From positions 992,001-1,056,000 of the forward strand of contig MCFH01000001.1 in assembly GCA_002104945.1 (NCBI GenBank): DNA of 64,000 nucleotides, read 5' to 3'. Every line of letters starts with the position of its first letter. Within the stretch, counting starts at the first letter, position 1. Under the pieces are notes generated by a model. The model was not told where the DNA came from and ran no database searches. It saw only the letters and a list, made by a program, of their open reading frames with translations. Source of the stretch: Piromyces finnis. Lineage: Eukaryota > Neocallimastigomycota > Neocallimastigomycetes > Neocallimastigales > Neocallimastigaceae. Both the position numbers and the translations under genes were made by a program. This document shows, one piece after another, positions 28,642 through 42,326 of the stretch.

Positions 28642-31600
28642 ATGTCTTTTTTCGACGAAACTGATAGTCTATTTGACATATTTGATACAGAAAATGAAGT
28701 AAATGATTTAACAAAAATTAAACCACCAGTTCCAATAGAAACAATAAAACCTATTAAAAGAACAATTGATGAAGATAAAGATAGTGAAAGTGATGAAGTA
28801 GAAGATTCAAATAAAGTAACAAAAAAACCAAAAATTGATAATATCAAAACTGGAATTAAACCAGTTCAAAATCCAATTTTAGCTGATGATTTTGAACAAA
28901 ATGTTCAAAAAGATGTAAAATTTAATATTGATGAATATGAATTAAAAGAAAAAACTAAAAATAATGAGAATAATGGAGCTATTGAAAATGTTAATATAAC
29001 TGACAATACACAACTTGTTTCATTACAACATCAAGTAAGTTTAATTTGAAATTTCAAATTAATTAAATTTTTAAATTTAAATTTAATAAATATTAAAAAA
29101 AAAAAAAAAAAAAAAAGATAATTTGAATGAATAATTCAAATTAATTAAATTTTGAATTTAAATTTAATAAATATTAGAAAAAAAAAAAGATAATTTGAAT
29201 GAATAATAACTTGAAATAAAAATAAAAATTAATATTTATACGAATACATTTTTTCAATAAATAGGTTCGTCATCAAGTAGCTCTTCCACCAAATTATAAT
29301 TATATTCCAATTTCTCAACATAAACCAAGTGAAAATCCAGCTCGTACATACCCATTCACTCTCGATCCATTCCAACAATGTTCTATTAATTGTATTCAAA
29401 GAAATGAATCAGTATTAGTTAGTGCACATACAAGTGCTGGTAAAACTGTTGTTGCAGAATATGCTATTGCACAAGGTTTAAGAGATAAGCAAAGAGTTGT
29501 ATATACAAGTCCAATTAAGGTAAAAAATAATAATAATAATAATAATAAATTAATTATATTGTTATTCATTTAATAAAATATAGTATCATATTAAAAAAAA
29601 TAAATGTTTATATTAAAAATCTATTTATTATATTACTATAAAATTATTTTTCAAATAAATTATAAAAGGCATTATCAAATCAAAAATTCAGAGAATTATC
29701 ACAAGAATTTGGTGATGTCGGTTTAATGACTGGTGATGTTACCATCAATCCAAATGCAAGTTGTCTTGTAATGACAACAGAAATTTTAAGATCTATGCTT
29801 TATCGTGGCAGTGAAGTTATGAGAGAAATTTCATGGGTAGTCTTTGATGAAATTCACTATATGAGAGATAAAGAAAGAGGTGTCGTTTGGGAAGAAACAA
29901 TTATTTTACTTCCAAACCAAGTTCATTATGTATTTTTATCAGCTACTATCCCAAATGCATTCCAATTCGCTGAATGGATATGTAAAATTCACGAACAACC
30001 ATGTCACGTTGTTTATACTGATTATCGTCCAACACCATTACAACATTATCTATTCCCTGCTGGTGGAGATGGTATTCACTTAGCTGTTGATGAAAAAGGT
30101 GTTTTCCGTGAAGACAATTTCCAAAGAGCAATTAGTTATCTCGGTGATAAGGATGATGACTCTAAACAAAAAGCCAAAGGAAAAGGTAAGAAACAAGTCA
30201 AAGGAAAAGGTCAAACAACAGATCTTTATAAAATTATTAAAATGATTATGACAAGAAATTATCAACCAGTTATTGTCTTTTCATTTGCTAAGCGTGAATG
30301 TGAAAATAATGCTTTAATGCTTTCAAAACTTGACTTTAATAATGAAGAAGAAAAGGAAATGATTCATTCTGTTTATACCAATGCAATTTCATCTTTAAGT
30401 GAAGATGATCAACAACTTCCTCAAATTGAACATCTTCTTCCTTTATTAAAAAGAGGTATTGGTATTCACCACTCTGGTTTATTACCAATTTTAAAAGAAG
30501 TTATTGAAATTCTTTTCCAAGAAGGTTTAATTAAAGTTTTATTTGCCACTGAAACTTTCTCAATTGGTTTGAATATGCCTGCAAAAACTGTACTTTTCAC
30601 CTCTGTAAGAAAATTTGATGGTAAGGAAAATAGATGGGTTTCCGGAGGTGAATATATTCAAATGAGTGGTAGAGCAGGTAGACGTGGTCTTGATGACAGA
30701 GGTATTGTTATTTTAATGTTAGATGAAAAGATGGAACCAGCCGTAGCTAAGGGAATGTTAAAGGGTGTAGCTGATAGACTTAATAGTGCTTTCCATCTTA
30801 GTTATAATATGATATTAAACTTATTAAGAGTTGAAGGTATTAGTCCTGAATTTATGTTAGAAAGATGTTTCTACCAATTCCAAAATTGTGCAAAAATTCC
30901 AGAACTTATTGATGATTTAAGTAAATTAGAAGATGAAAAGAATGCTATTAAAATTGAAAATGAAAGCGAGATAGCAGAATATTACGAAATTCGTAAACAA
31001 TTAAATCAATACAAGAGAGATAAAAGAACCATTATGAATAATCCACAATATATACTTCCATATTTACAAACAGGACGTTTAGTAAGAATACGAATTGATG
31101 ATAAAGTTAAGGATGTTGATGCCTTCAAAGATGATGACACTATTCAAGATTATGGTTGGGGTGTAATAATATCAATTCAAAAGAGAATAAATCAAAATAA
31201 ACAAATGGGAGAAGATGCACCACCAAAGTATATATTAGATGTATTATTATACTGTGCTCCTGGAACCGAAAAGAATCCTAAATTAGCTAAACCATGTCCA
31301 AAAAGAACTAAAGGTGAAATGGTTGTTTTACAATGTAATTTAAGTACAATTGATGGCGTTAGTACTATTAGAACAAAGGTACCAAGCAATTTAAAATCAT
31401 CTGATGCTAGAAATCAAGTATACAAGACATTACAAGAAACCAAAAAGAGATTTAAGAACAAAATACCACTTTTAGATCCAGTAGAACATATGAACATTAA
31501 AGAAACTGAATTTATTAATTTATTAAAGGTAAAGATAAATATATATATATATTCTATCTATTATATAGTTTCATTTTTATAAAAGTTTAAAAAATTATGA

Positions 31601-32598
31601 AATCATGAAAAAAAAAAAAAAAAAGAAAAAAATACTAATTTAAAATATATCTATATCTATATATTATTATTATTATTATTATTTACCATTTTTATATCTA
31701 CTAAATGAATAATTAAATAGAAAATCGAAATTCTAGAAAATAGATTAGACAAGTGTGAAATAAAGAATGAAGAAAATTTAGAAGAAATATATAATAAGTA
31801 CCACTCTAAAATAAAGGTTGATGATAAGATCAAGGTGGTTAAAAAAGAAATTCAACATGCCCAAAGTGTTCTTCAATTAGACGAATTAAAGGCAAGAAAG
31901 CGTATTTTAAGAAGATTAGGATACACTTCATCTGCCGATATTATTGAATTAAAGGGACGTGTTGCTTGTGAAATTTCTACAGGGGATGAATTAATTTTAA
32001 CAGAAATGATATTTAATGGTTTATTCAATGAATTAACTGTAGAACAAACCGTTGCCTTATTAAGTTGTTTTGTATTCCAAGAAAATTCCAAAGAAGAAAA
32101 TTACACGATAAGAGAAGAATTAAAGGGACCCTACAGAACCTTACAAGAAACAGCTCGTCGTATTGCAAAGGTTAGTATTGAATCTAAATTAGGTATTGAT
32201 GAAGAAGAATATGTTAAAAGTTTCACACCACAACTTATGGATATGGTTTTTGCCTGGTGTAATGGAGCTAAATTTAGTCAAATTTGTAAGATGACCGATA
32301 TATTTGAAGGTTCTATTATTCGTGCCATTCGTCGTTTAGAAGAATTATTAAGACAAATGTGTATTGCCGCCAAGAGTATTGGTAATACAGAATTGGAAAA
32401 TAAATTCTCTGAAGGTAATATACATTTTTTTTTTTTTAAAGAAAAATATATATATATTATCATGATCATGATAGTATTATTAAAAAAAAAGCAATAAAAC
32501 TCATTTTTTTTCTTTCATTTAACAAAATAATATATCAATTATTAGGTATATCAAAAATCCACAGAGATATTGTATTTGCTGCAAGTTTATATCTTTAA
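28642..32598 (+). CDS. MTR4: Mtr4 DExH RNA helicase of the nuclear exosome
   Basis: Five exons: 28642-29034, 29265-29519, 29669-31528, 31721-32414 and 32546-32598, in phase, about 1084 residues, the length of yeast Mtr4 (1073). Motif [10 protein letters not shown] (about 184-192), motif II DEIH (276-279), SATIPN, the HHSGLLP and [12 protein letters not shown] blocks and motif [19 protein letters not shown] are intact. The arch/KOW insertion ([12 protein letters not shown] to AKPCPKR) separates Mtr4 from a plain DEAD helicase. The tail [11 protein letters not shown] is the conserved Mtr4 C-terminus. The N-terminus is acidic and disordered. Mtr4 unwinds RNA for the nuclear exosome, usually in TRAMP-like complexes. 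The 1860-bp exon lacks introns and uses preferred codons. Confidence 0.97.
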
Positions 32599-33216
32599 TT
32601 TATTTATTTATTTTTTTTTTTCAACGTAACAATACTTTCATCACATTTACTTTATTTAGTTTACCTCATTTTAATCTATATCAATACATTTAAAAAAAAA
32701 AAAAAAAAATCTTTATATTTTTTATTTAATCCTTTGAAGAAATATTGAAATAAAATAAAACAAAAAAAAAAAATAATAATAATATATAAATTAATGAATT
32801 CCTATTATAATAGACAATATTTTTTTTTCCCCGTTATTAGATTATCTATCCACTTTTTATTAAAAAATAAAAATAAAAAAAAAATTAATAAAATAAAATT
32901 TAAAAAAAAAAAGGCATTATTTAAATATAAAAGATGGTATGGATGGGTGTCATTCTTTTATTATTTATTTTATTTATTTTCATTTTATTGAGGGTTTTTC
33001 ATAATATAATTTTGTATAATTCCTATTCATAAATAATAATGGGAAAAAAAAAAAAAAAGAAACGATAAAAAAAATAATAAATTATACTATTAAAAAAATA
33101 ATATCAAAATAAATTTAGTTTTTCAATTCATGGGTAAAAGAAGAGGGAGGAAAGAATAGGAAAGGAAAAAAAAAAAAAAAAAAAAAAAAAAAGGTGGGGG
33201 AATCTGGAATTAAGAT
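32599..33216. other. Intergenic, convergent genes
   Basis: AT-rich spacer with several A/T runs and a purine-rich strand (about 33130-33200, GGGAGGAAAG then poly-A). An open frame at 32794-32991 is lysine/phenylalanine low complexity and not called. Confidence 0.5.
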
Positions 33217-34558
33217 TTATTCTATATCTAGAAATTCTGGTACAAAAGCACTAAAATATAATCTAGCATGATTTAATCCATATCTTATTTTTCCTAAAAT
33301 ATTTATAGAATAGGCAATATAGACCATTAAAGCAAAAGTGATGTATTTAAATGGTATAAAAATGCTTGTATCCATATAATACTATTAATGAAAAATTTTC
33401 AAAGTTTTATGAATTTAAAAACATAATATATATATATATATAATTAATACAAATTCCATATATATAAGACATTAAATATGAAAATATATATGATATGATA
33501 TATTTAACACTATACCAATATTTTATTCAAAGTTAGCGAAATTTTTAATTGAGTTTGATAAAGTTTAGAAGGTGATTTTGGAAGTCGATTATACCATTCT
33601 TGATTCATCCAATCTTCGACAGCAAATTTTACTAATTTTTTATAACTTGTAGAGTTTGTATAGGTGACTGCATTTCCCTTATGCAACCTTTATTTAAAAA
33701 AAAAAAAATTTATTAATAAAATATTTACATTTACCTTTAAAATATTTTTTTTTTTGAAATATTTACACTTTAATGGTTGGAAATTCTTTGACTTCAAGTA
33801 ATGCTGAAACATCTACACTTTCATAAGCATTTATTTGTGCAAATTTCAAATCTTTTATAATTAGTCTCTTTTTAATTTTTAATTCTTCTTCTTTTTTATC
33901 TTTTTCAACAATAGAATTATCAGTTGATTCTGAAGATTTTTTTTCATTTTCATCTAATGACATTTTTCCTGATAACAAAAGTTCATTGATTTTTTTTACA
34001 TCTTTTACAACATCTTTCCAAGTTTTTTGAAAGTGAAGAGAATATGGACACCTTCATTTCAATATAAAAAGTATATATATATATATATATATATAATATG
34101 GGAAGAGAAAAAAAAAAAAGGATGAAAACACCGTATATTTATATTAATCTTTTAATACTTTAATTATATAATAAAAAAAAAAAAAAAAAAAAAAAAAGAC
34201 CTTACCATGGAGAATATATTTGAACAAGCCAAGTTCCATTATATAATTTTTGATAATTAGTACTATCAATTCTTTCTATTCCTAAACTTTCTTGAATTTC
34301 AAATTCAGTTTCTCTTTCTTTATCCTTAGCCTCTGTTATACTTTTTATTTTATCTGCATACTTTGAATATACACTTGAAAAAACATGTTTCATACCTGGG
34401 AATAGATTGCTTAAATTATTGTTTGATGGTAGTGAACAAGAACCTTCAGGATCGGTAGAACAAAACATTTCAGAATCATTAATTGAATCGGCAAAACATT
34501 TTGTAATGACTATTGTAGTTAAATAAAATAAAAAAGGAAATTCCAGATTTAACTTCAT
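33217..34558 (-). CDS. TMX-like ER transmembrane thioredoxin with CPYS site
   Basis: Four exons: 34558-34206, 34051-33767, 33687-33516 and 33381-33217, in phase, 324 residues. Residues 1-23 form a signal peptide (MKLNLEFPFLFYLTTIVITK). The thioredoxin core shows LVQIYSPWCPYSLHF, FAQINAYESVDVSALLEV and EFPTIKVLHKGNAVTY, with the expected Pro before TIKV. A hydrophobic helix near the C-terminus (FIPFKYITFALMVYIAYSI) makes it a type-I membrane protein, facing the ER lumen. The active site reads C119-P-Y-S122, created across the first intron, so the second cysteine of CxxC is replaced by serine. That predicts a monothiol enzyme or trapping chaperone rather than a normal disulphide oxidase. An acidic/lysine-rich insert lies between the active site and the cis-proline. 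Confidence 0.85.
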
Positions 34559-35650
34559 TTTTTTTTTTTTTTTTTACTTGTACTTGGTTGGTATATATTT
34601 AATGATTGTTTCAGAAAGTTTTTTTTTTATTATTATTATTTTTTTTTATATTTTACTTATTTTACTTTTATACAGATAGATAAATATTATATTATATAAT
34701 TATTATATCTCTTTTTTAATATAATTTTGTTTTTAATTTTGTTTTTGTTTTTTTCTCAATACTATAATTTAAAAATTTTATATATGCATACATCTAATTT
34801 TATTTTATTTTATTTTTTTACTATTTCCTTTTTATTTAGTTGATTTTTTTTTTTAAAAAAAAAAAAAAAAGTTTTAAAGTGGTTTGAATAATATAATTGT
34901 AAACAGATATAAAAATATAAATTATTGAATATAATATATATTCATATTCTTCTTATTATATGCTTGTTTTTTTCTTTTTTTTTCTCTCTCTCTCTCTTTT
35001 TATTTAATTGAAATTTGGTAGGGAGAGGGTCAATAGGAAAACTTTTTTTTTTTTTAATAAAAAAAATTTAAAAGTTAATTTGTTTTATTACACAAAAAAA
35101 AATAATTATTTTAAATTAAATCTAACCTATTCGTTGATTGGAAATGAATTTTATGGATGGAAAATAAAAATATTTAACTATAAAATATTGTACGACGACA
35201 AAGATTTTATAGTAAAATATATAGGATTGGTACTATTATAAAGCAATAGTGAAACTATTATAAAAAAAAAAAAAAAGCTTTTTATCAAATTAAGAAATAG
35301 TATTTATTTTTATTTAAACACAATTATACTATTATACTATTATTCTATTATTATTATTATGTTTATTATTATATTTATTATATAAAGAAGTAAAAAAGTT
35401 TTTTTTTTTTTTTGTTATTAAATTAAATATTTTAATAGGAATTATTTATTTATTATTTTTATTTTCATTTTTTTTTTCCTTTAAATGAAAATGTGCATAA
35501 TGTAAATGCAATGACTATATATATAAACATGCAAAAAAAAAAAAATAAAATAAAAATAAAAATAAAAAATTATTTGTATAAACCATTTGAATTAAAAAAA
35601 AAAAAAAAAATGGAAATGGTCAATTTTTTAAATGATAATAGATCCTTAAT
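34559..35650. other. Intergenic upstream of TMX-like gene
   Basis: Spacer of 1.1 kb holding a T-tract/A-tract junction (34846-34870), a CT dinucleotide tract (34983-34998), a poly-A run near 35260-35275 and more poly-T. The open frame at 35008-35241 lacks any recognisable motif. Confidence 0.5.
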
Positions 35651-38439
35651 CTATATGTAATATTCTTTTTGAAATTTTGTAATTTTTAAACATAATTTTT
35701 CTAACATTTCTAAGCCGTTATTCGAATCATCATTCTCAGAAAATGATGTCATAGAATCAGCATTATCCGTAATCATATCTTCTGAATATTTACCCTCATT
35801 TTTATACTCTTTTATATCTACTTTTTCTCCTGACTGTATTTTAGAATTTAATCTATTCTTTCTATACAATTCTTTTATTTCATCTCTGGTACGATTTAAA
35901 TATTCCAATATTTGTTTAGCTCGTTTATTCATTTCATGAATAGATGCTTTTTGATTTGGATATTTCACTTTAATGGTGGTGGTACTATTACTACTACTAC
36001 TACTTTTATGATGAGAACTAGAATGGGTTATCATTGAAGATTGTTGATAATTTATTCTATGAGAATTTCGGGTGGAGTGTCTTTTTGATATATGTATGTT
36101 TGTTGTATTTGACGATGAATTGGTATTTTGATTAAGAGAATCAATATCATCATATCCATTGCGATAAGTTGAAGAATTATATAGATCTGATTTTGAATCC
36201 TCTGTATCATTACTATTCCTGGTATTTCTTATACTAGACTTTCTATTTGGAGTTGGGGAACGACCAGAATTTTCTATATCCCCTAATTCTAATGATTTCA
36301 ATAGATGAGAATCATTCATTAAATTTCTTTTATTCTTTGATATTTTATCATTGATTCCATTCGTAGTTTTATCCTCTGATTTTATATCTTGCTTTGGATC
36401 TAATGGTAGACTTAATTCAATATTTAATTTAGATCCCTTTCTCTCTTTTTTAATCTTTATTGAATCTTCTTGTTTTATTAAATCACTCTTTTTACCGCCA
36501 GATTTATCATCATAGACTGGATCATCCTTTTTAATTTTAATTTTTCCTGAATTAAATAAAGTTAATTAAAAAAAAATCAGTATTATGAATAGGTTTAAAT
36601 AACGGGATAGGATTATTTTTTTAAATTAATAATTACCATGATCAGATTCATCACCCAATTCAAATTTTGATTTTCTCAATGAATTATTATCATGCTTTTT
36701 ATTAAATAAGTTTCTTGATGTTTTACCATCACCTCTTGGTATATAATCATCATCATCATTATCATCTTCAATATCGTCAATATCATCCATTTCATCATAA
36801 TCATCATCATCGTATGCTTTATGCGATGATTTATGATGTCTTCTTGAGTCTTTATTTACACTATCTTTTAATTTTGATCCATTATCATTATTATCATATT
36901 CCGAATGAACTTTTCTAATTTTTTTAGCCTTTTCTATTGAACCATCGGAATTATTTGAAGAATAAGATAAATCTTGAGAAAAATTACGAGTTGCCTTTCT
37001 TTTTTTCTTTCCATTAGTAGTAGATGATGGTTCACTTTCACCACTAGATATATTTGCATTAAGATTTAATATAGCATTATAATTTTGAGATGCCTCAAGA
37101 CTATTCATTGTATTTCTTTTCTTGGGAGAGGATGTTAACTGGGAGTAACTTTTGGAAGGTGGACTATTTGGATTATTTGATGCTTTCTTGGATCTAATAT
37201 TATAAAATAGAATTAATTAATTATTACATCTTTTATGTATTTTAAAAAATTGTTTTAAAAAGTTTTTTTCTTCATATACTGTATTTCCTATATAACCCAA
37301 TAATGTTTCAAAATAGATATTAATATTTTTATAATTTATTATAAACGCTCTATCATCTCTTTTCACCATTCATCCTTTCATTTTTGAAGTTTTTTTTTTT
37401 TTTGGTATTTTTTTTTTAAATATATTAATTTTATATTTAATTAATTTTTTAAAAAAATTAAATCAAAATTAAATTTGTATTATTTAAATAATATATGTTT
37501 AAATGATTTGTAATATATTATTGTGATATATTATTTATATTGTTTATATATAAATTAATATGTATTACAATTTATTATATTAATATTTAAATAATAAACA
37601 TTTATTTATATCTAAATTTATTTTTCTTCTTTTAATATAATCCATGATTAAAATAATATATATATATATTTCTTTAAACTTTTAGTAGAAGAGACATTGG
37701 TCATTTTAGATATTGTGTTATTATTATTATTTGTAAAACTTTTATTTATACTACTACTTGTTTATATTTATATAAATAAAAAATATATGAATATAGTTTA
37801 TATTAGTTAAAAACTAAATTAAAGCTTACTTGTTTAAAAGATGGGAATTATAAGGATGATATTCTGGGCGGCATTTTTGACAGTAATAATTTTTTGGTGT
37901 ATTTTTTTTTGTAATATTTACACAAGCACCGTGTTGCCAAACACCACAGTCTTCACATTGTATCATTAAACCATCGTAATGAGCTATGAAAATAAAAAAG
38001 AATCATTTTATTTTATTATTTATATACATAATTGTTTTTTATTATTATTGTTGTTGTTGTCGTCATTATTAATGTAGTTGATATAGTTGATATCATTGTT
38101 ATTATTAATAGTATTGTAGTTGATAGGGTTGTTGTTGTTATTATTAGTAGTATTGTAGTTGATAGGGTTGTTGTTGTTATTATTAGTAGTATTGTAGTTG
38201 ATAGGGTTGTTGTTGTTATTATTAATAGTATCGTAGTTGATAGGGTTGTTGTTATTATTAATAGTATTGTGGTGGTGGTGGTGGTTGATAGTAGATAGTA
38301 GTATAAATATTTTTATTATTAGAATTTATTATATTGCCAAAATAAAAGTTAATATAAAACGTTTGATACACTTACGACTGTTTTTACCACAAATACATTG
38401 AGTAACTGCACTTCCTTCGTCATCAGATATATTTGACAT
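35651..38439 (-). CDS. PHD-finger protein, Cti6-like chromatin reader
   Basis: Exons: 38439-38376, 37983-37830, 37193-36637 and 36546-35651, in phase, 556 residues. The N-terminal PHD finger has a full C4HC3 set: C15, C17, C31, C34, H39, C42, C55 and C58 (CIC, LMIQCEDCGVWQHGAC, YYCQKC). The position at the very N-terminus with a long disordered basic/acidic tail resembles yeast Cti6, a Rpd3L and Cyc8-Tup1 partner, and the MLL5/SET3 PHD class. The rest is S/N/K/D-rich with an acidic run (36745-36820) and many lysine clusters. Then comes a conserved-looking helical end: IHEMNKRAKQILEYLNRTRD and LEKLCLKITKFQKEYY. An extra exon around 37680-37770 is possible but does not phase. Chromatin association is inference from the finger. 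Confidence 0.8.
38113..38265. repeat. 39-bp minisatellite inside the first intron of the PHD gene
   Basis: Four tandem 39-bp units start at 38113, 38152, 38191 and 38230; the last has lost one GTT triplet. Flanking sequence has related GTT/ATT triplets. The plus-strand valine/isoleucine open frame here is a by-product of the repeat. Confidence 0.9.
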
Positions 38440-38504
38440 TTTATATTATATTAACTAAATATTCCATATAATATATAATAATAAATTTCTAATTAGTAAC
38501 ACTA

Positions 38505-38544
<40 letters not shown>

Positions 38545-41500
38545 TTTTTTTTGAAAATTTGAACTTGAAAAAAGAAACATATACATATATTTAAACCGAT
38601 ATTGTCTTTAATGCAACTTCATAATACTAAACCATAATATAAATTTATTCTCGATTGTTTTGAAATTATTTCTATGGAATGTTTAGTAATAATATTTTAT
38701 TCCAAATACATAATTACAATTAAATTTCGTATTCTCTTATGATTTTATCTTTTTTTTTTTTTTTAACGAATAAAAGTATCTTTTTTTAATAATAAAATAT
38801 ACTTATTATTCTTTTCTCTTCTTATAAAATTTTCAAATATATAATTGAAATTGAAATTTTTATATTTTATATATTAAACATATTTTTATGAATAGTACTT
38901 TTACTATTAGGTTTTATTGTTGTTTACCTCTTTTATAATAATCATAACTATTATTATTAATATTGTATTTTTATTATGTTAAAACTAAATGTTTAAATTT
39001 TTATTATAATTAAATGAAAGAATACAAAAAAAAAGAAATATCTAATTATTTTCTTTTTTTTTTAATAAATCTTTTTTTTTCTTTTTAGTCCTCAATATTT
39101 CTTTTGTTATTATTGTTGTTGTTGTTATTTATTCTCTTTTATATATTTTATAAAACTTTTTTTTTTCTCTTCTAATTACATAATTATATATATATATTTA
39201 AAAAAAAAAAAAAACTTTTTATAATAATATATTTAAAGAAATACTTGCCTTTAACTAAATATTATAGGTTATAATTTGTTGAAAATAAAATTATTATTAT
39301 TTTTGAAAGGTATATTAAAAGAAATTATTCTGAATTATACTCTTTTTTTTTTTTTTCTGAATATTTATTGAACAATTTAATTTCAAAAAAATTAAAGAGT
39401 AAATTATTGTAATGGAACTAAATGAAAAAGTTTTTTTTTTTTGAATAAATGTTTTACTTTCTATGTTAAAAGGGAAATATGGTAAAAAAAAAAAAAGGAA
39501 AAGGGAAAAGTTTATTAAATAAATAAAAGAGTGTAAAGTTAAAAAAGTAAATTGAACAATTTATAAAAAAGAAGAAAAATAAAAATAAAAAAAAAAAAAA
39601 AAAGAATATTATAATTTTTTTTATATTAAATATTTCAATTTTATTTTTTTTTTTATTAATCATTTTAAAAAAAAAAAAAATTTAAAAATGAAATATTTAA
39701 TATATTATCAATTTATTTTGTATTATATTGTAATATATTGTTTTATATATTTTTATATGAATTCTTTTAACATCCTTGAAATTTTACATACACACCACAC
39801 CCTCACCACACACACACACCATAATGATAGAACTCTGAAATATATAAAAAAAAAAAGGTATATGAGCTTTAAATACAATTTCTAGTGTATGATACTAAAT
39901 ATAAAGAATAATGAATAATGAATATAATATTAAAAAGACTTTAAAATAAAAAGAGTATAAAAAAAAAAAAAAACTCGATAAAGAAAAAGTAGATTAACTC
40001 AATTGTAGACACATTTATGATATCAATACTACTAGATGAATTTTTCTTTTTTATTTTGCTTTAATTTTATTAAAAGATTTAATATTTATTATATCAAAAA
40101 AAAAGTATTATATATATTACACTTGGAATATACCATAAAAATTATAATCTAAATACTCTTTTCGTATAATCACAATATTTCTTTTTTGTTTTAAAAGGTG
40201 TCTTTGTTCATTACGGATTACCTATAATAAAAAGTTTAAGCAATAAGCTTTTTTTTTATAAACCTTTACTAATTTGATTGTTTTTGCTTTTCATAATGAT
40301 AATTAATTTACTAAATATTTATATTTTCTCTCTCTATTATCCTTATTTCTATATATAATACGATACGATACAAATAAAAGATTAAAAAATTACCCATTTA
40401 AAAAAAAAAAAAAAAACACTTCATAGATTACTTTATAATATTTTTTTAATAAGGTTATTAATAAATATGAATGAATACTCTTGTGGATAAAGGTAATATT
40501 ATTATATTTTATAAAGATTATATCATTCTAATTTATTTTATTTTTTTACATTCAACTCTTTTTTTTTCTTTTTGAAAAAGGTCTTTTTTTTTTTTTTATT
40601 TTTAGAAAATAATAATAAATATAATTATAGAGTAACAACAACTAAAAACCTTAATTAATTTTAATCTATATTAAAATAATAAATTAATCAATATTTCCAT
40701 TTTAATATATTTTAATATATGAATTAAATTAACTTTAATTTTTTAAAGGATTAAATCTTGGTAAGATTTTGGAAAATTAGGTTTTGATGAAGGAAGAAGT
40801 GTAAAAGCATGAAAAAAAAAAGTCAAATAGAGATAAAAAAATAAAATAAAAAAAAAAGTTTGTATATATATCACTATGGTAAAAAAAAAGCAACAACATT
40901 CCATTACTATATAATATTTATATATCTATTCATTCCAATGAAATATTTATTAAAATATATTATATATAGATGGTACTCCAATATCCTATTTTATATAATT
41001 AAAAAAGTTAATATATATAATATTTTGAATTTAGTTGTTGTTGTTGTTGTTGTCGTTATAGTTGTTATAGTTGTTGTTATTATTGTCTCTTATTCATGTA
41101 TTTCAGTAGGTATTTATGTATCTTTCTTGATACTCTTCAAATTATTCTTTTTCCTAAAAAGTAGGATTAATAAAATATTTTATTAATAATTAAACTTTTT
41201 TTTTCTTTTATAAATAATATTTTTTTTAAGTATAATAAAAATAATTAAATAAATAAATAATTAATTAATTAAATAAATTAAAATAAATAAAATAAATAAA
41301 TAAATAAATTATATTAAATAAAAATGGATAATCAATCTTTTAAGATTTACCACCTTAATAAATTTAAAAGTGTATTGTTTATATATATATCAAAAACTTT
41401 TTTTTTATTTCTTTTCTATATTAAATTACTTAAAAAAAAAAAAGAGATAAATCAATAGTGATAAATTATTAAATAATTAAAAGGATACTAAAGTAATAAT

Positions 41501-42326
41501 ATATACTTTTTATTATTATTGTTATTATTATCAAGTATTTAAAATATTTATATAAATAATATACAATAACGAGAAACAAAATATTCATATAGCCATCATA
41601 ATAAAATTTGTGTCAATTTATATTTAATAGTTAATTCAGTAAATTTATTTCTAATACTATTCTAATAATAAGAAATATATAACAATTGTAAAGACAAAAA
41701 GACACTCTTAATATTTATTTTTTATAGAATATAATAAAAGACAATGTTAATATCATTGATAATTTTCAGGAAATCTTTTATATTTTTTAATCGTGAATAA
41801 ATAATTCCCTAATAATTTAAAAATGTGTTTATTATTTATTGTAAAAAAGAAAAAATAAAAATAATCCAATTTATGCAGATTTATTAAAATATATCCAATA
41901 AAAGTAAAATTTATCATTGTTCATGCTATTATTGAAATATTCAAAAAAAAAAAAAAATAGGTTATAATAAATAATAAAATGTGCAATTCAATTGTATTTA
42001 AAAGAAAAATAGTATGTTTTTTTTGTTATTGTTGTTGTTCTATTACTTGTTTTTCAAAAAGATTATATCATGAAATGATAAAAAAAAATAGAAACAATTA
42101 TATAATTAGTAATGATTTTTTAAATAGTAAATTGATCACGAGAATAGTAGCAATAAAAAATTCAATATATGATTATATATGATTTCAAAATATATAGACA
42201 GTACTAAAAGCAAAAATAAAAATAATACAAATAATTTAATCAAATATTCTAATATAATTAAATTTCTATAATTAATTACTATTTTTTATATATTAAAAAA
42301 GGTAGTCAATCTTTTAGTTATTAAAA
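38440..42326. other. Long intergenic region, 3.9 kb
   Basis: The longest gene-free stretch, between divergent genes. Contents: TA repeat with poly-T (38503-38552), many poly-A/T runs, a CA/CCA tract (39787-39823), GTT/GTC triplets (41034-41085) and AAAT tetramers (41240-41310). Short open frames (39688-39885, 40860-41186, 41979-42182) have no motif and no splice context. Confidence 0.5.
39787..39823. repeat. CA/CCA-rich tract
   Basis: A 37-bp A/C-only stretch (cacaccacaccctcaccaca and following), standing out in the surrounding A/T sequence. Confidence 0.7.

Noticed and set aside
38032-38298. Valine/isoleucine open frame on plus
   Set aside because: Generated by the 39-bp repeat inside an intron of the minus-strand PHD gene.
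40860-41186. 108-residue open frame with a valine run
   Set aside because: Built on a GTT repeat and A/T-rich flanks; no domain.
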